From Streptomyces sp. B3I8 (GTDB taxonomy: Bacteria > Actinomycetota > Actinomycetes > Streptomycetales > Streptomycetaceae), in contig NZ_JAUSYN010000002.1 in NCBI RefSeq assembly GCF_030816915.1, positions 4,911,501-4,975,500 of the forward strand: a stretch of 64,000 bases of DNA, written 5' to 3'. The notes under the pieces were generated by a model that was not told where the DNA came from, searched no databases, and saw only the letters and a list, made by a program, of their open reading frames with translations. A program made the position numbers and the translations under genes. This document shows positions 57,605 through 64,000 of the stretch, in pieces; the stretch's first letter is position 1; every line of letters starts with the position of its first letter.

Positions 57605-57624
57605 TCCGCGGCGGGCCGTAAGCT

Positions 57625-58619
<995 letters not shown>

Positions 58620-58623
<4 letters not shown>

Positions 58624-59723
58624 CCGACATCGCCAAGAGCGGAGCCGCGCTCGGCGAACCGCGGGCCGTCAAGGACTCGCCGGCGCCCAGCGCCTTCCTG
58701 GAAGTGCGCGACCTGAAGGTGCACTTCCCGACCGACGACGGCCTGGTCAAGTCCGTCGACGGGCTGAGTTTCCAGCTGGAGAAGGGCAAGACCCTCGGCA
58801 TCGTGGGCGAGTCCGGCTCCGGCAAGTCGGTGACCTCGCTCGGCATCATGGGCCTGCACACCGCCGGCCAGTACGGCAAGCGCAAGGCCCAGATCTCCGG
58901 CGAGATATGGCTGGACGGCACCGAGCTGCTGTCCGCCGACCCCGACCACGTGCGCAAGCTGCGCGGCCGGCAGATGTCGATGATCTTCCAGGACCCGCTG
59001 TCCGCGCTGCACCCGTACTACACGATCGGGCAGCAGATCGTGGAGGCCTACCGGGTCCACCACGACGTCGACAAGAAGACCGCCAAGCGGCGCGCGGTGG
59101 AGATGCTCGACCGCGTCGGCATCCCGCAGCCCGACAAGCGCGTCGACAGCTACCCGCACGAGTTCTCCGGCGGTATGCGCCAGCGCGCGATGATCGCGAT
59201 GTCGCTGGTCAACAACCCCGAGCTGCTCATCGCGGACGAGCCGACGACCGCCCTGGACGTCACCGTCCAGGCGCAGATCCTCGACCTCATCCGCGACCTG
59301 CAGACGGAGTTCGGCTCCGCGGTCATCATCATCACCCACGACCTGGGCGTCGTCGCCGAGCTGGCCGACGACCTGCTGGTGATGTACGGCGGCCGCTGCG
59401 TGGAGCGCGGCCCGGCCGAGAAGGTGTTCTACGAGCCCCGCCACCCCTACACCTGGGGTCTGCTCGGCTCGATGCCGCGGCTCGACCGCGACCAGCAGGA
59501 GCGCCTCATCCCGGTCAAGGGCTCCCCGCCCTCCCTGATCAACGTGCCGTCCGGCTGCGCCTTCAACCCGCGCTGCCCGTACGCGGACGTCCCCAAGGAC
59601 GATCTGACCCGCACGGTCCGCCCCGAGCTGGCCGAGGTCGGCAGCCGGCACTGGGCCGCCTGCCACATGAGCACGGAGCAGCGGGAGCGCATCTGGACCG
59701 ACGAGATCGCCCCGAAGCTGTGA
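58620..59723 (+). CDS. Oligopeptide ABC importer ATPase (OppD/DppD type)
   Basis: ATPase of 367 aa: Walker [11 protein letters not shown]-loop [11 protein letters not shown], signature [12 protein letters not shown], Walker [14 protein letters not shown]-loop ITHDLG, and the C-terminal oligo/dipeptide domain with cysteine pattern ([10 protein letters not shown] ... WAACH) expected to hold an iron-sulfur cluster. It overlaps the permease upstream by ATGA. Confidence 0.94.
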
Positions 59724-59737
59724 GCGAGGACAAAGCT

Positions 59738-61309
59738 GTGACCACTCCCGCCAAGAGCGAAGGCGCGACCCTCACCAAGGACGCCGCCGGTGGCGAGACG
59801 CTGCTGAAGGTGACCGGGCTGCAGAAGCACTTCCCGATCCGCAAGGGCCTGCTCCAGCGGCAGACCGGCGCGGTCCGGGCGGTCGACGGACTCGACTTCG
59901 AGGTGCGCCGGGGCGAGACCCTGGGCGTCGTCGGCGAGTCCGGCTGCGGCAAGTCGACCATGGGCCGACTCATCACCCGGCTGCTCGAACCGACCGCCGG
60001 AAAGGTCGAGTTCGAGGGCAAGGACATCACGCACCTCGGCGTCGGCGGCATGCGCCCGCTCCGCCGCGACGTGCAGATGATCTTCCAGGACCCGTACTCG
60101 TCGCTGAACCCGCGCCACACCATCGGCACGATCGTCGGCGCTCCCTTCAAGCTCCAGGGCGTCTCGCCCGAGGGGGGCATCAAGAAGGAAGTACAGCGGC
60201 TGCTGTCGGTCGTGGGCCTCAGCCCCGAGCACTACAACCGCTACCCGCACGAGTTCTCCGGCGGTCAGCGGCAGCGCATCGGCATCGCCCGCGCCCTCGC
60301 GCTCAGCCCCAAGCTGGTCGTGGCGGACGAGCCGGTCTCCGCGCTGGACGTGTCGATCCAGGCCCAGGTCGTCAACCTGCTCGACGACCTCCAGCAGGAG
60401 CTGGGCCTGACGTACGTGATCATCGCGCACGACCTGTCCGTGGTCCGACACGTCTCCGACCGCATCGCCGTGATGTACCTCGGCAAGATGGTGGAGCTGG
60501 CCGACCGCGACCTGCTCTACAAGTCGCCGATGCACCCGTACACCAAGGCGCTGATGTCGGCGGTGCCGATCCCGGACCCGTCGCGCAAGTCGGCCAAGAG
60601 CGAGCGCATCCTGCTCCAGGGCGACGTGCCCTCGCCGATCGCCCCGCCGAGCGGCTGCCGGTTCCACACCCGGTGCTGGAAGGCGACGGAGATCTGCCGC
60701 ACCACCGAGCCGCCGCTGCTCCAGCTCCGGCCGGGGCAGCAGGTGGCCTGCCACCACCCGGAGAACTTCGCCGACCAGGCCCCGCAGGACACCGTGCTGC
60801 TGCGGGACGCCAAGAAGGCCGCCGAGACGGTCGCCGACGAGGTGCTCGCGGAGTCCGCGGTCACGTCGGCGGCGGTGGCGGCCGAGGTGGCCGAGGGGAC
60901 GGTGCCGGTGGCGAAGGACGCGACCGCCGTGTCCGAGGACGCGACCGCCGCGTCGGAGGACGTGACCCCCGTGTCCGAGGACGCGACCGCTGTGTCGGAG
61001 GACGCGACCGCCGTGTCCGAGGACGCGACCCCCGCGTCGGAGGACGTGACCCCGGCGTCGGAGGACGCGACCGCCGTGTCCGGGGACGCGACCGCCGCGT
61101 CGGAGGACCCGACCCCCGCGTCGGAGGACGCGTCCGGCGCGGCTGAGGGCGCGGCCGAGAAGCCGGGGCTCGCCAAGGACGTCACCGAGGTGACGGGCAC
61201 CGAGGCCGCCGCCGGGGAGGCAGCCGACGAGTCCGGCGCCGAGTCCGCCGGGACCGGGACCGCCGACGGCGAGGCCGGCACCGACGGTCAGGAGTCAACC
61301 CCGAAGTAA
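59738..61309 (+). CDS. Oligopeptide ABC importer ATPase (OppF/DppF type) with heptapeptide-repeat tail
   Basis: Second ATPase, 523 aa. The core is normal: Walker [22 protein letters not shown], signature [12 protein letters not shown], Walker [13 protein letters not shown] and C-terminal [10 protein letters not shown]. Beyond residue about 350 there is an extra acidic tail of about 170 residues, including ten 7-residue units of the form DATAVSE (about 394-463). Typical OppF proteins end near residue 350. I chose the GTG at 59738, which has GAGGA seven bases upstream; the GTG at 59720 overlapping the oppD stop is the alternative. Confidence 0.92.
   Translation: MTTPAKSEGATLTKDAAGGETLLKVTGLQKHFPIRKGLLQRQTGAVRAVDGLDFEVRRGETLGVVGESGCGKSTMGRLITRLLEPTAGKVEFEGKDITHLGVGGMRPLRRDVQMIFQDPYSSLNPRHTIGTIVGAPFKLQGVSPEGGIKKEVQRLLSVVGLSPEHYNRYPHEFSGGQRQRIGIARALALSPKLVVADEPVSALDVSIQAQVVNLLDDLQQELGLTYVIIAHDLSVVRHVSDRIAVMYLGKMVELADRDLLYKSPMHPYTKALMSAVPIPDPSRKSAKSERILLQGDVPSPIAPPSGCRFHTRCWKATEICRTTEPPLLQLRPGQQVACHHPENFADQAPQDTVLLRDAKKAAETVADEVLAESAVTSAAVAAEVAEGTVPVAKDATAVSEDATAASEDVTPVSEDATAVSEDATAVSEDATPASEDVTPASEDATAVSGDATAASEDPTPASEDASGAAEGAAEKPGLAKDVTEVTGTEAAAGEAADESGAESAGTGTADGEAGTDGQESTPK
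60917..61126 (+). repeat. Ten tandem 21-bp repeats in the oppF 3' end
   Basis: Units of GACGCGACCGCCGTGTCCGA plus one base, repeated ten times with a 21-bp step from 60917; variation is mostly G/C swaps in the last codons. They encode DATAVSE-like heptads. Confidence 0.9.
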
Positions 61310-61417
61310 CGCATGACGAGTTGGTAAAGTCATGTACATGCCTGAACGGGAGAGCGCAGAGTCGACCCCGCACGCCCGATCGACGATCGATCGGCCCACG
61401 CGCGAAAGGGACGACAC

Positions 61418-62812
61418 ATGGCACTCTCCCGTTCGGCACGTCTACTGACCCTCGCCACCGCCGCGGCCTCCTTCCTCGTCATCGCCGCCGGCTCGCACCC
61501 CGCCCCCGGTGCCCCCGGTATCGGCGACAGCTACTTCCCCGAGCTCGGCAACGGCGGCTTCGACGCCCGCCACTACGCGCTCGACGTGGCCTACGACCCG
61601 GACACCGACCGCCTCGACGGGCGGACCACTCTCACGGCGAAGGCCACTCAGAACCTGTCTTCCTTCGACCTCGACCTGCAGAAGCTCGAGGTCACGCGCG
61701 TCGATGTCGACGGCAGACGGGCGCGGTTCACCCGGGACGGCGACGAGATCCGCATCACTCCGCGCTCGCCCCTGTCCAAGGGCCGCACCTTCACCGTCTC
61801 CGTCACCTACGGCGGCGTGCCCGAGCCGCTCGGCGGGCCCATCGTCTTCGGCTCCTCCTACGGGTGGATGAAAACCGACGACGGCGTCTTCGTGGCCTGC
61901 GAGCCCAACGCCGCCTCCACCTGGTTCCCCTCCAGCGACCACCCCTCCGACAAGGCCACCTACGACATCTCCATCAAGGCCCCGCGCGGCCTGACCGGCG
62001 TCTCCAACGGGCGGCTGATCTCGACGCGCGACCGTGGCGACTCGACGTACACCCACTGGCGCGAGAGCCGCCCCATGGCCTCCTACCTGGCCACGGCCAC
62101 CATCGGGAAGTTCGACGTGCGCACGGGGCGCACCCCGGCCGGCACGCCGATCTACGTCGCCGTCGACCCGGTGCTGAAGAACAGCAACAACGTCGACGTG
62201 TACGCCGTCACCGCCGAGGCCACCGACTACTGGTCCCAGGTGTTCGGCCCGTACCCCTTCGAGGAGACGGGTGCGATCGTCGACGACATGCCGCAGGCCG
62301 GCTTCTCCCTCGAGGTGCAGTCCAAGCCCGCCTACTCCGCCGTGCGCAACGAGTCGACCATCGTGCACGAGCTGGCCCACCAGTGGTTCGGCGACTCCGT
62401 CTCCGTCAAGCACTGGAAGGACATCTGGCTCAACGAGGGCTTCGCCACCTACGCCCAGTGGCTGTGGGCCGAGCACAAGGGCACCCGCTCGGCGCACGAC
62501 GCCTTCCTCGCCGACTACGCCTCTCGCCCGGCGGACAGCGGCTTCTGGCAGGTGAAGGTCGCCGACCCGCAGCGCGACACCATGTTCGCCTCCGCTGTCT
62601 ACGACCGGGGTGCGATGACCCTCCAGGCGCTGCGCGAGCGCATAGGCGACGACGCCTTCTTCGAGCTGCTGCCCGCCTGGACCCGGGCGCACCGCTACGG
62701 CAACGCGCAGACCGCCGACTTCGTCCGCCTCGCCGAGAAGATCTCCGGGCAACGGCTCGGCGACCTCTTCGACACCTGGCTGTACACCACGGGCAGGCCC
62801 GAGCTTCTCTGA
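61418..62812 (+). CDS. Secreted M1-family zinc metallopeptidase (aminopeptidase N type)
   Basis: A 464-aa precursor with a signal peptide (residues 1-31). It has the M1 beta-domain (HYALDVAYDPDTDRLDGRTT), the zinc motif HELAHQWFGD (about 317-326) and the second Glu in NEGFATYAQWLW. It is shorter than full aminopeptidase N because it lacks the C-terminal helical domain, as in other small secreted streptomycete M1 enzymes. GGGA lies 7 bases before the ATG. Placed after an oligopeptide importer, it may produce amino acids from peptides outside the cell. A 36-codon leaderless-looking frame (61338-61448) overlaps its start. Confidence 0.92.
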   Translation: MALSRSARLLTLATAAASFLVIAAGSHPAPGAPGIGDSYFPELGNGGFDARHYALDVAYDPDTDRLDGRTTLTAKATQNLSSFDLDLQKLEVTRVDVDGRRARFTRDGDEIRITPRSPLSKGRTFTVSVTYGGVPEPLGGPIVFGSSYGWMKTDDGVFVACEPNAASTWFPSSDHPSDKATYDISIKAPRGLTGVSNGRLISTRDRGDSTYTHWRESRPMASYLATATIGKFDVRTGRTPAGTPIYVAVDPVLKNSNNVDVYAVTAEATDYWSQVFGPYPFEETGAIVDDMPQAGFSLEVQSKPAYSAVRNESTIVHELAHQWFGDSVSVKHWKDIWLNEGFATYAQWLWAEHKGTRSAHDAFLADYASRPADSGFWQVKVADPQRDTMFASAVYDRGAMTLQALRERIGDDAFFELLPAWTRAHRYGNAQTADFVRLAEKISGQRLGDLFDTWLYTTGRPELL

Positions 62813-62829
62813 GGCCCGGCACGCGGCCG

Positions 62830-62861
62830 AGTGCCACTCGACCGGATCGACGAGCGGCACT
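62830..62861. terminator. Hairpin between convergent M1 peptidase and siderophore-interacting genes
   Basis: AGTGCCACTCG (62830-62840) pairs with CGAGCGGCACT (62851-62861) with one mismatch and a 10-base loop. Confidence 0.55.
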
Positions 62862-62976
62862 GTGCCCTCTGACCCGGTACGACGAACCCGCCGTCCGCCG
62901 CGAAGTGACCATGCCGGTCGCAGCCATCGACGAGTGGCTGCGGCCGGCCCGGTTGCGGCAGGTCCCGCGTGCCGCC

Positions 62977-63666
62977 CTACTCCAGCCCGCGCTTGCCCGG
63001 TGCCCAGAACGGCTTGGTGAGGACCGCCCGTCGGTCCCAGCCGGCCTCCCGCACGAGCACCTGCCGCACGTGCTGCACGGTCCGCGCCTCCCCGGCGACG
63101 TACGCCATCCCGCCCGGCTCGGGGGCGAGGCGTCGCACCGCGTCCGGGAGCGAAGTGCCGCCCCTGGTGACCCAGTCGAGGCGGTCCGCGTACGGCAGGG
63201 CGAGCCGGTCGGCAGCCGTCTCCGTCTCGACGCAGCCGGATATGCGTGCCCCGTCGGGCAGTGCGCCCAGCATCGCGCCGAAGGCGACCGACGCCGTCTC
63301 CTCCCCGACGAACACATGGTGCGTGGCGTCGGGCCGCAGCACGAACGTCCCTTCCGGCTTGCGTATCCGGACCCGGTCGCCGACCGCGGCCGCGCTTGCC
63401 CACCGTGCCCCGGGTCCGGCCCCGGCGTGATCCAGTACGCGCAACTCGACGGCCCCCTCCGGGTCGTAGCGCCAGATCGAGTACGTGCGCAGAGTCAGCC
63501 CGTCGCCGACCATGACCCGCACCTGCTGTCCGGGGCGGACGGTCAGCCCGGACAGGGCCTCGCCCTCGATGCGCAGCCGACGGAAACGGGCGGTGACAGG
63601 TTCGGTCTCGGTGACGGTGCCCTGAAGCGTCAGCAGGTCCAGCAGGGGGGAGAGCAGGGTGGCCAC
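62977..63666 (-). CDS. Siderophore-interacting protein (FAD/NAD(P)H ferric-siderophore reductase)
   Basis: Flavoprotein of 229 aa of the ViuB/YqjH family that reduces ferric siderophores in the cytoplasm. The FAD-binding domain has RTYSIWRYDPEG and RIRKPEGTFVL; the SIP domain has VFVGEETASVAFGAML and GGMAYVAGEARTVQHVR. The GTG at 63666 has GAGGAG five bases upstream; a longer frame would run through the operator region. An array of CGCGATA half-sites lies upstream, suggesting a dedicated repressor such as PadR, often linked to these genes, but none is present here. Confidence 0.88.
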   Translation of the reverse strand: MATLLSPLLDLLTLQGTVTETEPVTARFRRLRIEGEALSGLTVRPGQQVRVMVGDGLTLRTYSIWRYDPEGAVELRVLDHAGAGPGARWASAAAVGDRVRIRKPEGTFVLRPDATHHVFVGEETASVAFGAMLGALPDGARISGCVETETAADRLALPYADRLDWVTRGGTSLPDAVRRLAPEPGGMAYVAGEARTVQHVRQVLVREAGWDRRAVLTKPFWAPGKRGLE

Positions 63667-63722
63667 GGGACTCCTCGGAAAGTCGTCGATGCGGTGGGGC
63701 GCCGAAAGCGGTCGCCCCTCCG

Positions 63723-63760
63723 AACGCGATACTATCGCGTTCTCCGGAGACGCGATAGTG
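63723..63760 (-). promoter_or_regulatory. Triple-half-site operator upstream of the siderophore-interacting gene
   Basis: AACGCGATA-C-TATCGCGTT (63723-63741) is a perfect 19-bp inverted repeat. A third half-site (ACGCGATAGT, 63750-63759) pairs with ACTATCGCGT (63731-63740), giving two overlapping palindromes. The symmetry points to a dimeric repressor covering the promoter. Confidence 0.65.
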
Positions 63761-63882
63761 CTTGTTCCGTCCCGAGGTGCGTCCCAGGTGACGCCCGGCC
63801 TTGATGCCCACACTGCAAGACGCTTCCGGTGGTATTCCTTGCTTTGGAAGGCGTGCGGGGAGAAGTGGGTAAGAATGGAAGG

Positions 63883-64000
63883 GTGCTTACGCAACTCTTC
63901 AGCCCCTCCGTCCAGCACACCCTCGATCTCGTCGGCATCTTCGTGTTCGCGATCTCCGGCGCGCTGCTGGCCGTGCGCAAGAACTTCGACGTCTTCGGCA
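63883..64000 (+). CDS. TRIC-type (UPF0126) membrane protein, 5' end only
   Basis: The first 39 codons read VLTQLFSPSVQHTLDLVGIF, then VFAISGALLAVRKNFDVFG, the start of the glycine-rich trimeric intracellular cation channel family (SGALLAVRK motif). The rest lies beyond the window. GGAAGG directly precedes the GTG at 63883, and TAAGAAT a few bases further upstream could be the -10 of a nearly leaderless message. Confidence 0.8.
   Translation, partial: MLTQLFSPSVQHTLDLVGIFVFAISGALLAVRKNFDVFG

Noticed and set aside
62862..62976. Frame reading VTMPVAAIDEWLRPARLRQ after the M1 peptidase, considered as a small gene
   Set aside because: No ribosome-binding site and it runs into antisense of the siderophore-interacting gene; no family recognised.

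Overview
The window is chromosomal DNA of a Streptomyces or very close relative. The evidence is very high GC, near-universal G/C at third codon positions, frequent GTG starts, many 4-bp ATGA/GTGA overlaps, leaderless promoters, and complete GlgE-pathway and glycine-cleavage clusters. The gene order looks like conserved core chromosome. From memory it resembles the S. coelicolor segment holding glgE-treS-pep2-glgB, the gcv/glyA/sdaA cluster and an oligopeptide ABC operon, but this was not checked by alignment. I see no prophage, transposase, CRISPR array, rRNA, tRNA or biosynthetic gene cluster.

Layout. 1-4 kb: a CitB/DcuR-type response regulator (cut by the window edge) and DcuS/CitA-type sensor, divergent from a C4-dicarboxylate symporter (dctA). 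4-9 kb: a MerR regulator overlapping a CPPC thioredoxin, a HelD/HelR-like RNA polymerase-associated ATPase, a LysE exporter and a small membrane protein. 9-20.6 kb: the maltosyl-glucan operon glgE-treS-pep2-glgB on the minus strand, with glgP divergent. Trehalose is isomerised to maltose, phosphorylated, polymerised by GlgE, branched by GlgB, and degraded by GlgP and by GlgX at 35-37.5 kb. 20.6-23 kb: a TetR remnant, a DUF1990 protein and a secreted M4 metalloprotease. 23.5-31 kb: two tandem heterodimeric ABC exporters. 31-35 kb: an ABC-2 drug-type exporter followed by a NarL-type two-component pair.

35-46 kb: glgX, an L,D-transpeptidase lipoprotein, a crotonase, an RsbW-like ATPase, a 70-aa EF-hand protein, a lone ABC ATPase, leuA behind a leucine-codon leader peptide, a divergent FCD-type GntR regulator, a GH25 lysozyme without signal peptide and a repeat-rich small lipoprotein. 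46-51.4 kb: gcvT-gcvH-glyA-sdaA under a tandem glycine riboswitch, a route from glycine to pyruvate. 51.6-54.3 kb: a P-loop protein and two SseB-like proteins. 54.6-61.3 kb: a five-gene oligopeptide ABC importer whose last ATPase carries a heptapeptide-repeat tail. 61.4-64 kb: an M1 aminopeptidase, a siderophore-interacting flavoprotein behind a triple CGCGATA operator, and the start of a TRIC-type cation channel gene.

Most of the window is ordinary core genome. The points most worth a second look are: complementary loss of ATPase motifs in both halves of two ABC exporters; an apparently leaderless leucine leader-peptide attenuator before leuA, with a perfect palindrome on its -35 shared with a divergent GntR gene; a histone-H1-like lysine/alanine tail on GlgB; a roughly 110-bp composite intergenic repeat in three copies; a short interspersed element inside the helR-like ORF; nested inverted repeats at 39.25-39.43 kb; and several tandem repeats in coding and non-coding DNA. 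I did not find a clearly new multi-gene system.
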